Translations under genes and position numbers: made by a program
Assembly (NCBI GenBank): GCA_030867875.1
Contig: JAOWCC010000441.1
Location: 405,442 to 469,441 of the forward strand
Direction: 5' to 3'
Length of the DNA: 64,000 nucleotides
Origin: Actinernus sp. WN-2022
Lineage: Eukaryota; Cnidaria; Anthozoa; Actiniaria; Actinernidae
Notes under the pieces: model-generated
Told to the model about the DNA's origin: nothing
Database searches by the model: none
What the model saw: the letters and a program-made list of their open reading frames with translations, nothing else
Part shown: piece by piece, positions 1 to 9,889 of the stretch
How the letters are laid out: every line of letters starts with the position of its first letter
How positions within the stretch are numbered: position 1 is the stretch's first letter

Positions 1-307
1 ATTCTATAACCCTTGCAGTCATTACTAGGTTGGTTTGATTGGATGACGTCAGTTCCGGTCTCGACCCAGTCTTTCTTTGTTTACTCGTTCAAATCTAATC
101 CAAGCAATGGCGGACGTTCGAATGCAAGAAAGATGGGTTTAAAAATCGGACTTCCCGCCGGAATTTCGGGAAAAGGTATGGCAGGATTATTATTAAGTAC
201 CTGCACTTCAAAAATATGCGGAAATATCAATTTGTTCAATTTTGATCGTAGTGGCACTTTAAGGAACCAGGAAGCCATATTTAAAGGAAAAATATAAAAT
301 TGATAGG
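1..307. other. no identifiable gene
   Basis: Short open frames on both strands show no domain or motif that I recognise. The stretch lies just beyond the remnant of a Mutator-like gene that begins at 308 and may be its decayed continuation. Confidence 0.4.
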
Positions 308-837
308 CTAATTGCACAGTTGATAGGCTGATTGACTGCAGAACTGCAGTGCTGCATCAGCTGCACTTGTCATGCTCTTGTTTGCAATGATGTTTAAATA
401 CATATCAATAGTGCTACCACTTTTACCGTAAGCTCTTGCTGTAGGGGGAGGTGGCATGTTCATTAATATGCAAAATGTATTGGCGTCATTATGCCCTCTT
501 TCTATAGACCTCCTGGAATAAACTAGGCGCCTGTTCACTTCAAAGCTGCGATTCTGCTTCTGGGAAGTACAAAATGTTTTCTTCCAGCCACAATTTCCGC
601 AGAGAATGTGCAGATGAGAAGCACAACCTTTCCTATTGAGGTAGTTTTCCATGAGGGCCAAGCTAAAGTCTCAAACAGGAAACAGCTTATTATTTCCATA
701 TCACAGAGTCGATATCCTGTAATCATGCTTGCAGCTTCATCTGCTTGAACTTTGTCTACTTTGCTTGGCTCTGGCTGTTTTGGTTTGCAAAGCTTCTTGT
801 ATGATATCGACTTTTGAGCCTCCTGTTTACTTGTCAA
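308..837 (-). pseudogene. Mutator-like transposase fragment
   Basis: Two overlapping minus-strand frames together give a protein segment with a Cys-x2-Cys pair (CGNCGWKKTFCTS), then FEVNRRLVYSRRSIERGH and FCILMNMPPPP. In known Mutator-like transposase domain proteins of invertebrates (Pfam family of that name) the same order occurs: zinc ribbon-like cysteines, a FEVN+R.V.A.R..G.G segment, and a F...MN+PPP segment followed by Y. About 170 residues are visible, so this is only the N-terminal part. The frame changes near 660-670, between the IISCLFETLA-like and ALMENYL segments, and no catalytic core is seen. It is therefore a decayed remnant. The family assignment rests on remembered motif order, not on a search. 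It matters because Mutator-type elements also make 9 bp target duplications. Confidence 0.6.
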
Positions 838-2087
838 ATTTTCGCCCTGATCCGCCGCAGACTCAGCTCGGGCTTTCTTTCATGTGAACTGATTGCCCAA
901 GAATCTTGTAGGACGTCAAATCGTACGACTTTTCCGAGTAATAACCTTATAGAGGCTAGCTACGATACAATAATCTCGATTAAAAGCAAATGTAGTACAG
1001 AAACTGCGATTGAATTGAAAACATTTTGATTTGATGCGTGCTGTGCTCATTTCCGCTCAATTATTGATTTCTTGGCCCAGTCTACTTGAAATAGAATACA
1101 CGGGCTGCCCAAAACTACATCATCAGGCTTTGTACTCCAAATATTGGGCGCGTTAACAAATCCGTTGCCCCTAGCAACCAGCCATTCACTCTTAAAAATT
1201 ACAATACTAAAAAAGATAAGGTTGTGGAAAAATTGACTACACCATCAAATTCACTGATAAATTTCAGCTGAAAATCGCTTGAAATACTTTGTTCTCGGTA
1301 TTCTTCGAAATTTGCCTAATGTTGAGTATCATACGACCTTACGCTGCTGCAAACAAACATACTTTATTTGCAGCAGCTTATCTTTGTTTGTGGAACTTCT
1401 TTTTTTGTTTGCATCAATTTCATATTTTTTTATTTGCTGTATTTTTTATTTGCAGCAACTTATTTTTATTTGCAGCGCGTCCCTCATGGGCCACTGTATG
1501 GATATTCTTTACACAATTAAGCCAATTCATATTAAACAAAATAGTCCTGGACGTCTGGGGAGTCAAGCACAAAGGTAATTAATGTTGTAGAGCCATATAT
1601 GCAGGAATGGGTATTGCGCAGCAGCGTACAGACAATGTACACTTTGCCCACATCACTCAGGTCTTTCTTGTAATCCAAAAAGCCAAAATAACTTGAAATG
1701 ACATCGAACAAGAGGCCCTGATTGGCCTTAACTCGGGCCACCTATAAATAGGTTTACACATGGAGTCCTAGTAATATTTTTGTGTCCTACATGGTTTGTG
1801 GTAGGGGACCGGATAATTGATTCACTTCTGATGCTTGTGATAATTTATATATAATGGCATGGACCTTTTGCAGGAATGCAATAATGTGGCTGTACTAGAT
1901 GGCAAACAAATATTTAAAGGCACTTGTACGAGATTGGTAGTATTATTAGCAAAACCTGTTTGTAAATGCTATTTTCCACCTTCTTCCAATTCTCAACCTC
2001 CAAAGGTGGTCACGATAACTTACAGGAGCTTCTAATTACAAAGTTTTACTAAAAATTAAAACCAGGTTGCGTAAGGGTGGTCGCTGA
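838..2087. other. non-coding, no recognised feature
   Basis: AT-rich sequence. A stretch at about 1370-1480 repeats the words TTTATTTGCAGCA and CTTATTTTTATTTGC several times and looks like low-complexity decay. No gene, RNA or complete transposon was recognised. Confidence 0.4.
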
Positions 2088-2329
2088 AGGGACTGGTCAG
2101 AAATTATCAGGGGAAGGAGTTGTGAAAGGGGAGGATTGTATTTTTTTGAATCCCCAAAACTGGAGGGTGATAAATAATGGGCAACTGAAAAAGGATTCGT
2201 TATAAGGGAGAAAGGGTCAAAATATTTCATACTAATTGTCCAGGGAGGGTTTTACAATTTTAGACTTTTTTATCTCCACCCCACCCCCTCCCCCTTTGCA
2301 CCTCCCCTGCTAATTTTTGACCAGTCCCT
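2088..2329. mobile_element. MITE, AGGGACTGGTCAGAAAT family
   Basis: The left end AGGGACTGGTCAGAAATTA is mirrored at the right end by TAATTTTTGACCAGTCCCT, giving terminal inverted repeats of about 20 bp with few mismatches. A second member of this family, with the same ends, lies at 45,051-45,172. No coding capacity. I found no convincing target duplication. Confidence 0.7.
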
Positions 2330-2441
2330 AATGTTTAATAAAATATTGTGTGCATTAATTTCATGCATGTAGACCACTTGGAAAATAAAATTAACTTTAT
2401 TTAAAGAGGGTAACACCAACTAGTACACACATAGAAATGCG

Positions 2442-2508
2442 TAGCCTCCCCCACAGTCATTTTTAGGGGCTAGGTATGAGCCCCTAAAAACAACTGCGGG
2501 GGAGGCTA
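2442..2508. mobile_element. 67 bp palindromic MITE with 9 bp target duplication
   Basis: Almost the whole element is one inverted repeat: TAGCCTCCCCCACAG at the left and CTGCGGGGGAGGCTA at the right, with a small loop around GGTATGA. It is flanked by AGAAATGCG (2433-2441) and AGAAATACG (2509-2517), a 9 bp target duplication with one mismatch. The TAG...CTA ends and the 9 bp duplication match the larger helicase-bearing element at 15,658-28,762. Confidence 0.8.
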
Positions 2509-2517
2509 AGAAATACG

Positions 2518-4232
2518 TCGCCCTCCTTGTAATTAAGAATTCGAAACAAATGTAGAACCTGATTTAGATTAATATCAATTAAAATATGTCACTATTTAAG
2601 TTAAATATTGTCTCAGTGTTCGTGACTGTAATAATAATATCAGTATACAAGTGAATGCATATAAATTATATATCACTTCAATTCGTTACCTGAAAACATA
2701 AAAACATAAATACTTCTGAAATACTATAAAAGTAGATTGGACGGATTGGGTTAGGCTTGGAGGATCAGTAATATGCCCCCAAGAGCGAAATGCACAGGAA
2801 ATCCCATTGTCCCAATTTCAAAACCTAAATTATTCTATTTTTCGTATTATACAATTTTCTGATGATGGTCATTCCATTTTTCGAGTCGGCTCTAATTCAA
2901 TTTTCTTTTTTCTTCTTTTGACAGTCCTACATTTGTCTCTTTCTTCAGTATTTCAAGTTGACTTTTTCAACATATTTTTCAGGGCAACAGTGTTCGCTTG
3001 GTAAATAAATCTCCACACCCAATTCTCTTTATGATTGTTCTAATCAGTTTCAGTATCTGTGTATAGCTCTACCAATTCCAAACCAGCCCATCCCTCAAGG
3101 GTGGGGGGCATAAGTGGGGCATTTGACTGGGTTTTTGTCCCAGGGGTGAGACATTTTGGAGCAAACAAAAGTTGGCAGGGTGAGGAATTCATTTGTAGAA
3201 AGAGTCAAAATAGAGAATTTGATTAGAGATTTGCACCCGTACCAACGCCCCACCATGGAGCACTTGACCCCAGAGTGAGGCATTTGATGCCCCACAAATA
3301 TCCGGGGGAGGGGGAGGGGAGGGGCAGGTTTGGAATTGATAGAGCCATAACTTATATAATTGTACTCTCCAGTATGGCTTTACACAACAAATCCTGCTCT
3401 TCTTTTGACAGTTTCACATCCAATTCAATTTTAATTCGGTATTCTCGGTTTGTAAGTCATATCCAGTTCTGTTTATGGGTATAATTCGTAGTAAATTCGA
3501 ATGCCTCTCTGTATCTTCCGAGTTCTGTTATTGTTTTGACGATCGATTTTAACTTTTTCCTTCTTGGTCTCTATAAAGTCACATACAGTTCAACTTACGG
3601 ACGATTTCATTTCCAGTTCGAATTACAGTCACCATTACACTTAATAAAATTTTAAAAGTAGGGAACAAGTAAGATTTGTGTGCGCATATATAAACACATA
3701 ATTTCAACCTCACCAGTTCTGATTTCCGATCGCGTTCAAAGCCAAGGTTCACTTCCAGCTTTTGCGACTCTTGAATTAAAGTCTTAGTAAAGTTCGGCAT
3801 TGGTTGACTGGTTTAGTCAAGACTTCCCAGTTGTTTAATCTCAAGAGTATTTCATTTTCAGGAGAGGACTTCGCAGTAAACGATTACAGCCAACATTGCA
3901 AACAATCAATCCCTCATTTGACTTCCTCACAGTGTGTGATGGTAATGAAGAGCATTTCAACAATATCGACAACGCAACACTGCAATCGTATGGCACTTAG
4001 ATGCAGCAGTACAGGCATTTTCTTTCAGTTTCCGTGGATTATAATTTGGACCAAAACCATCACTCCTCCGGTCGGCTAGACTAGCTTACTGTGCGATATT
4101 TGGATCGCCACATCCCTTTCGTAAATGTGAGAATTTTCCATCGAAAGCCTTTAAAAGTCCTGTCAGCCCTAGAATAACTGAATATCTTGATATTTCATTC
4201 GAAGAAACCTTTGGTTTCAGCAAAATAATGGT
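2518..4232. other. degenerate repeats, no gene recognised
   Basis: Between 2800 and 3800 the same words recur loosely (TTTTGACAGT, CCAATTCAATTTT, ATTCGGTATTC), suggesting an old decayed repeat. No open frame with recognisable protein similarity was found. Confidence 0.4.
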
Positions 4233-4393
4233 TCAGAATGAACCCAAACCTTCGCTACGTTGGTGGCTTTGCCGAGCTCCACAACCAAGATCTGGCGGGT
4301 GTCGGATCTGATTGGTTGATCCTGTCACGTGTTGGGATCGAACAATGGGCTCCTGTGTAATCTGATTGGTTACTGGCGCCAAACAGCGACACA

Positions 4394-4427
<34 letters not shown>

Positions 4428-4548
4428 GGCTTGCATTTTCTGACTCGTGCCTCGGCCGAAGGCCTGGCCCGAGTAAAAAACCCATTCCACTGAAACTGTA
4501 CCCTTACTCAAGGACTCGTTGTATGCCTCTTGAAGAGGAGTGAACATA
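4233..4548 (-). pseudogene. PIF/Harbinger transposase, C-terminal fragment beyond the LINE
   Basis: The minus strand reads FTPLQEAYNESLSKGTVSVEWVF, which fits the end of the HARBI1-like nuclease domain (T..Q..FN...S..R.SVEWVFG), where the glutamate of VEW is the third catalytic acid. It continues the transposase that stops at GPSKRAP at 8105, on the other side of the LINE. The frame then runs into unrelated sequence and a microsatellite. The match is short, so the join is inferred from position and motif order. Confidence 0.5.
4395..4425. repeat. (AAT)n microsatellite
   Basis: About ten uninterrupted AAT/TAA units. It produces a false poly-tyrosine or poly-leucine run in translated frames. 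Confidence 0.9.
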
Positions 4549-4742
4549 TATATAAATCTTTATTTAAACACGGTAATATACATCAGCGTAGCTGCTTTTC
4601 AGATAGCCGTGAGGGATGCACTAAAATAAATATCTAGTAACTAATATCACTAATTATATAGGTATTATATAGGTGTAGTAAAAACAAGACTAAAATACTC
4701 TAGGATAATTGTTTTACAATAAGTACTAATGCTAATGTATAA

Positions 4743-6420
4743 TCAAATTTCCTTAAATATAATAATAAAATTGAAAGATAAAAAATATTTTTTACTAATA
4801 GATGCTTTAAAAGCGTCTAAAGATACAGAGTCTTTAAGGGCCTTAGGTAATTGATTCCACAATAGGGCACCACTGTAACTGAAACTCTTTTTTAGGTATT
4901 CACGAGTAGGGCGTGGTATAGAATAATTATTCTGACTAACACTTCTTAAAACGTAGTGTGTAGACATTGATCTACTTGTAAATAACTCTGATAAATAGTC
5001 AGGACATAAACCGAGATAAATTATACAAATAGGTTAGAGATGGTGATAGAACAGGGGCTGCCATTTTTAGGATTTTTGGAGGAATTCTATCTAAGCCAGG
5101 TAATTTGGAACCGCTAAGGTTTTTAATAAGCTTAGTAACTTTGTTAACAGGAACAAGGTTAAACTCAAACACACTTGTTACTGGTGGTATAAATTCTTCA
5201 AAAGTAACATTAGTTGTATTGACTTTGTCGGCTGATAATTTTGCGCTTATTTCAATGAAGTGCCTGTTCAAACTATTTGCTATATTTTGGGGTTTTGTGT
5301 ATGTTATTCCGTCGACTTTTAACTGGTTTATCACAGTCTGAGCCTTTTTCCTGGAGCTCAGGTCGTTCAACGTCTTCCACATAGCTTTCGGATTATTTGA
5401 GTTTATGTCAATTTGAGCACGATAATATTCAGACTTTATTCTCTTGATACTTAGATGAACTTCATTTCGTGCAGCTCTGTATCTGGACCAGTCAGATGGA
5501 TCACCAGATTTATTAGCTCTTTTCTTCAAATAATCTCGTTGTAGCATGTTTTCTTTTATGTCTCTAGTCATCCAAGGGGCGGGCCGACTCCTTATTTTCT
5601 TTTTGCGCAACGTCGCATGTTTATTTAGTACTCCTAAAAAAATCGATTTCCATTCGTGCCAAAAGGTATTGGGATCAGCAATAGAGGTCAATCTTTCCCA
5701 TGGCTGGTCAGCGAGATCCCGAATAAAAAGGTCTTTGTTCAGGTGTTTGTACTGGCGCGATTCGATTATCTTAGGAGGGCCTCGAGGGACGCCAATTTTG
5801 CGAACTGCGTAAATCATATTATGATCGCTCAAGCAAACATCTAAAACTCCTGAATACGATATTTTCTGCACCTCATTTGTGATGTGATGATCAATAAGCG
5901 TCTTCGAGGTGTTTGTGATTCTAGTGGGACAAAGGATCGTTTGTTTCAACTGAAATAATTGTAGGAGATCTTTGAGCTGCTTAGTGTGGTTATCCGGTTC
6001 ATTATCTAATAGATCGCAATTAGTATCCCCAAAAATATGAAATTCTTTGTCCTCATTGTCGAGCTTTCTCAATGCCAGTTTAAGCAAATCCATTATGTTA
6101 ATCAGAGAACTTGGAGGTCTGTACCAAGTTGAAATTATAAAAGGTTTGCTTTTGGGCTTGAGAATTTCAACCGAGATCGCTTCTAGAGAATCTTCAAATA
6201 TATCATTACGAACTAAATAATTAATGGTATTTCGTAAGTATAATGCGGTACCACCGCCACATCTAGATCTATCGCGACGGATAATATTATAGCCTACTAT
6301 GTTGACTTCAGAGTCAGTGATAGCTTCAGAAAGGCGCGTTTCGTTTACAGCAAGCAAATCCAAGTTCTGGCATGAAAGAAGAATTTTTAATTCATCAAGA
6401 TGCTTGGGAATGTATTGTTA
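4743..6420 (-). pseudogene. LINE ORF2: endonuclease plus broken reverse transcriptase
   Basis: ORF2 normally supplies the nicking endonuclease and the reverse transcriptase. The frame opens at IPKHLDELKILLSCQNLDLLAVNETRL after a TAA, and no ATG is seen in this frame. The endonuclease part shows AVNETRL, STWYRPP, FGDTNCDLL, and the terminal LSDHN motif with the catalytic Asp-His, all in order. The RT begins with KLPGLDRIPPKILK and LTYLYNLS, then jumps at about 5025 to GLCPDYLSELFTSRSMSTHYVLRS and the usual C-terminal tail SYSGALLWNQLPKAL. The whole catalytic palm, including the F-x-D-D box, is deleted. The junction also changes the frame, so translation stops just after it. Confidence 0.85.
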
Positions 6421-6496
6421 CAGTGGTGCCGCTGGTTGTTAGTTTGGGTTAATTTTCCTATTTCTTGTGATTCGACCGATGCTTCTCCCTGGTGAT

Positions 6497-8092
6497 TTAT
6501 GCGAGCCGCATAGATGAGGTTACTTGGGCTACGTGATCCAAGTACGCTCTCCAGTTTCTTGGATCGTGGTTTTTGTAGGACCCTTGAAAATGCGTCTTCT
6601 GGCCCTCATTACCGCAAATAGACCTCAGGTACCCGCAAAAGTTGCTGCCCAACTTCCTGTCGCCATTTGGATTTAGGTGAAGATTCGAACCATTGAGGTG
6701 CTGAGCTCCGATGTTGTTGTTATCGATAAAGCCAATGCCTCTCTTCTTACAGATTGCCCTAATCGAACTATTGAGCTCATCTCCCTTCCTCATTAGCACT
6801 GGGTTATCCAGTCTTGTAGTCACACTTGAAATGGCCATTGCCTCTACGGAGGGTTTAAACTCTGTTACTAGGCATTCAAGACTCTTCTCCACCTTTTTAA
6901 CGCTGTTTCTCGCTAGATCGTTTGTTCCTACATGTATTATGAGTACATTCTTCTTGTCTTTATCACCCTCGGCCATAAAGGAACGGGCTTCAGACTGAAC
7001 CTCATCGACTCTAGCTCCACTTAGCGACTTACAAACAACTTGTCTGCCACATGCTTTATTTATCTTGTTGGGGCTTATGTTCTTTACTATCGAATCACCA
7101 ATGATCAGGACTTTCCTACCATTCGGGTTATTTTCGTTGTGGGTTTTCCGTTCTCTTTGATGTCTGTCCTTTTGCTTCTTCTGATAGGCCTTTAGTTGAC
7201 ATTCATGGTTAGGAACTACCGGAATAGCTTCTGGCTGCCTCACGTACTGATATGAAGCTTCGTCATCCGCGATCACTAAAGGGTCGTACTGATTATGAAC
7301 GCTCAAAGGACCATGTTTTTTTCTTCTAACGCCTACCCAGTCCTGGTTGCCAGTGGGTGACTCTGATTGGACGAGCTGGCCAACGGATGCCACTTCCTGG
7401 CGAAGACTAATGAGTTCATTCCTTAGGTCATTGTTGGAAGTCATTAGAGCAGCATAAGAATCTTTCAAAACACTTAGATCAGTTAAGACTTTTTCTAGTA
7501 ATTGCTTGGTTTCAACTAATTGATATTCAACTCTTGAATTGGTCTCATTAGCATACTCAGAGTTTGAAGATTTGGCGCGAAAACCGATTTCTTCATCTTC
7601 GTCTCGATTTTCTCTTCCAGCCCTGCTTCCGTCTGAATGCTCTTTGCCGCTAATAAGAACCTCTTCCTCACTTCCTCTGTTTTCCCTGTTCGTTTCACCA
7701 CTTTCACTCGGTTCTTCAGTGGCTTTGGTACCACTATCTTCCTGTTGGCCAAGATTGCTTTTGTCCGATTGCCCGATTAAAGACCGCAGTTTAGTTTTAA
7801 TCTCCTTTTGATCCGTTCCCTGAATTTGAAGGGTCTTCGTGCTTGAATAAAGCGTAAACGTAGCACATTTAGTTTTGAGTGAAGTTGATCTTTCGCAACT
7901 TGTGATCTTTGGTTGATCTAGATTCAATTCTTTCAGGCAGAAATTCTGCAGCTCTTCCACAGAACCATGCCAAGTAAACATGTTCTTTTTGCTATCCATT
8001 CCTAAAAAGCTGTTCAGTGTAACTGGGCTCGCAGGTTTATCAGAATTAGGATTTAGGTCAGAGCACTCGTTTTCACGTCCGTTCGCCGACAT
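6497..8092 (-). CDS. LINE ORF1 with SGNH esterase domain
   Basis: About 531 residues from ATG at 8092 (MSANGRENE). The N-terminal third has a short basic region followed by an acidic, low-complexity linker (EEPSESGETNRENRGSEEE) and a predicted coiled-coil segment around VETKQLLEKVLTDLSVLKDSYAALMTSNNDL. The C-terminal 200 residues form an SGNH hydrolase-like domain: block I VLIIGDSIVKN with the catalytic Ser, the HVGTNDLARN block with Gly and Asn, and LHLNPNGDRKLG in the place of the Asp-x-x-His block, with H kept. ORF1 proteins with an esterase domain are known from CR1 and L2 clade elements, where they bind nucleic acid or membranes; their exact role is not settled. The frame is intact, in contrast to the deleted RT. 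Confidence 0.85.
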   Translation of the reverse strand: MSANGRENECSDLNPNSDKPASPVTLNSFLGMDSKKNMFTWHGSVEELQNFCLKELNLDQPKITSCERSTSLKTKCATFTLYSSTKTLQIQGTDQKEIKTKLRSLIGQSDKSNLGQQEDSGTKATEEPSESGETNRENRGSEEEVLISGKEHSDGSRAGRENRDEDEEIGFRAKSSNSEYANETNSRVEYQLVETKQLLEKVLTDLSVLKDSYAALMTSNNDLRNELISLRQEVASVGQLVQSESPTGNQDWVGVRRKKHGPLSVHNQYDPLVIADDEASYQYVRQPEAIPVVPNHECQLKAYQKKQKDRHQRERKTHNENNPNGRKVLIIGDSIVKNISPNKINKACGRQVVCKSLSGARVDEVQSEARSFMAEGDKDKKNVLIIHVGTNDLARNSVKKVEKSLECLVTEFKPSVEAMAISSVTTRLDNPVLMRKGDELNSSIRAICKKRGIGFIDNNNIGAQHLNGSNLHLNPNGDRKLGSNFCGYLRSICGNEGQKTHFQGSYKNHDPRNWRAYLDHVAQVTSSMRLA

Positions 8093-8098
8093 GGTCAA

Positions 8099-8775
8099 TC
8101 ACAACGGTGCCCTTTTGGATGGACCTAGCGGATGTACTCTAAGGGGGTAGGTGGGGTCTCCATATAGGCAGAGTAGTTGGCCAGTTGGCGTCATTGCATA
8201 CCTTTCCAGCCTTGCTAACGGCCCAGATGCTGCTAGCATGCCCTGTCGTGCCTTTTCCCCTCCACTGGACCGAATTGATTGGCAATAAGGCCATTTGGAG
8301 CAACAACAAATGCGCATGCTTGTGCCCGTCGTATAGTACTCGTTGGTGGGCTCCTTTGTGACAAACTGGGCACACCCGTCCCATCTATAAATTTCCTGTA
8401 ATTTTCTAGAGCTGCCTCCCTGTTTTGGACTGCCCTAGCAAATTCCTGAAGACATACAGGCTGGAGCCAGGCTTGGCCAAAGCTGATCAATAAGTAGCTA
8501 TGTTCTTCAAATATGAACTCCATAGTTTTGTTGACGACCATACTGATTTGAGGCACAGCCCTTGCAAACCTTGGAACGAAATAAATCTTAAAGCCGGAAA
8601 AGGTACACTTATCCTACGTCAGGTTTTCAAGGTCGAATTTTTCGTATTTTCCGTACGGGATATCAAGGTTTTTGGAAGTGTTTTGATCTGGCAAGAGTAG
8701 AAGCTCTTCGTCATCTATAACATCCAAGTCGTGAGCTAAAAGAAGAGATTCCCTTGTTTCTCTGAAGGTAGCCAT
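8099..8775 (-). pseudogene. PIF/Harbinger (HARBI1-like) transposase, N-terminal part
   Basis: Begins with ATG at 8775 (MATFRETRESLLLAHDLDVIDDEELLLLPDQNTSKNLDIPY), the usual start of animal HARBI1-like nucleases. A second frame gives VPQISMVVNKTMEFIFEEH, YRKFIDGT (first catalytic Asp in F-I-D-G-T) and APNGLIANQFGPVEGKRHD. Further frame changes lead to LYGDPTYPLRVHPLGPSKRAP, where the LINE interrupts it. The second catalytic Asp lies in GDPTYPLR. At least three frameshifts mean it is dead. The C-terminal remainder appears at 4233-4548. Confidence 0.8.
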
Positions 8776-9171
8776 GTTCTTGTTGCCGATCTGAACGTAC
8801 GTTTCTTTACAACACGACGGTAACATCATCGCCGACGTACTCAACCCAGGCCATGCGTGACCTCACGTAGCCGTTGTGTTTCGCCGTCCTGTTGCGCAGT
8901 CCTGTTGCGCAAGGTCTCTATTATGATCCAGGAAAGCAGTCATTTCTGTTAGAATATAATAGTCAGAGGACGAACTGCTGGTCGTAAGTTAATAAGCGAA
9001 CAAAAATTGTTGTCTGAGTCTGGTGGTGAGGGAGGTTTAGGTCTAGAACACAAGGGAAACCAGAGTCGAGATGTAGAAGCATCCCCCTTGGCCTGTGCAA
9101 AACCCAAAGCCAGACACTTTCTCCAGGTCGGAGGGGGCTTTCAAGACTGGTTGAGGCATTTTGAGCTTTCG
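8776..9171. other. no identifiable gene
   Basis: Open frames of 75-85 codons exist on both strands, but neither shows recognisable motifs. A short tandem pair of GTCCTGTTGCGCA lies at about 8889-8912. Confidence 0.35.
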
Positions 9172-9455
9172 TGCAGAGATAAGCTAGTAAGCTTACGGCT
9201 ACGAAGAAGTAATTTTTCACTAGCCAAATAGACCTTTTTGCTAGTCATTAAAACATGTAACGTTCGTTATATACAATCTATATTAGTTCTTCAAAGTGTC
9301 TCCTTTAGAATCATCACTTACTCTTCATTTCAAACTATTAGAAGAATTCGTGGAAGTTAAGAAGTCTTTGTCCATTGAAGCATCGGAAACAATAGTCAAT
9401 ACAGACATACGTATCTATTGAAGCAGAGAATCAAGATGGCGGCTTGATTTATTTC
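9172..9455 (-). repeat. dispersed repeat, inverted copy of 54,418-54,707
   Basis: Read on the minus strand, this stretch matches 54,418-54,707 over about 280 bp at high similarity, including GCCATCTTG, GTATGTCTGTATTGACTATTG, AGTAAGTGATGATTCTAAAGGAG and TATAACGAACGTTACAT. The second copy lies inside an element with CTAGC-rich ends (54,146-54,707), so this one is a partial copy of the same element. Confidence 0.75.
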
Positions 9456-9889
9456 TTAAATAATGCATGCTGGAGATGTTCTATCCCTCCCCCCTTGGAG
9501 TGAGCATGAATTTTTGGCTGTATTTGTAAACTTGGGTCCCCTTAGGGATAGTGGGGAAATTACAAACAATAACAAAGTAATACAGAATGATGCTAGCTAT
9601 CACGCTACAGTAACTGATTTACCAGTTTTCCCATTATACGTAGTTTTAGGGTGTTTGGTACAATTCTGTTAAACTCTACCTCTACCATTGGACGATACTG
9701 GACGCCAAAGCGCTTACCTTCTTTTAAATCAGTTAGGTCACAGCACCGTTTATAACTTCTTGTTATAGGTCAGTCATGAACAATTGAAAATATGTTTAAA
9801 TAATTACAGCTAGAAATTCATAACTCTCATACATTTTATACTAGAACTGTATGCTGGCCTTGCTTTATTCAAAATTTCAAGTAACTTAC
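9456..9889. other. no recognised feature
   Basis: Non-coding sequence downstream of the last exon that I can identify of the minus-strand gene starting at 14,288. Further 3' exons of that gene may lie here but were not recognised. Confidence 0.3.

Larger units (their letters stand above)
4549..8110 (-). mobile_element. CR1/L2-type LINE with internal deletion
   Basis: A non-LTR retrotransposon in minus orientation. It has an ORF1 with an SGNH/GDSL esterase-like domain (6497-8092) and an ORF2 with an AP-type endonuclease followed by only the first and last parts of the reverse-transcriptase region (4743 to about 6420). The 3' end reads AATAAAGATTTATATATAT, a short tail of the microsatellite type seen in CR1/L2 elements rather than poly-A. 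The LINE sits inside a PIF/Harbinger transposase gene: GPSKRAP ends at its 5' edge and FTPLQEAYN resumes at its 3' edge. Because the RT core is missing it cannot move on its own, although ORF1 and the endonuclease remain open. Confidence 0.85.

Noticed and set aside
4395..4485. Long Tyr or Leu homopolymer open frames
   Set aside because: Translation of an (AAT)n microsatellite.
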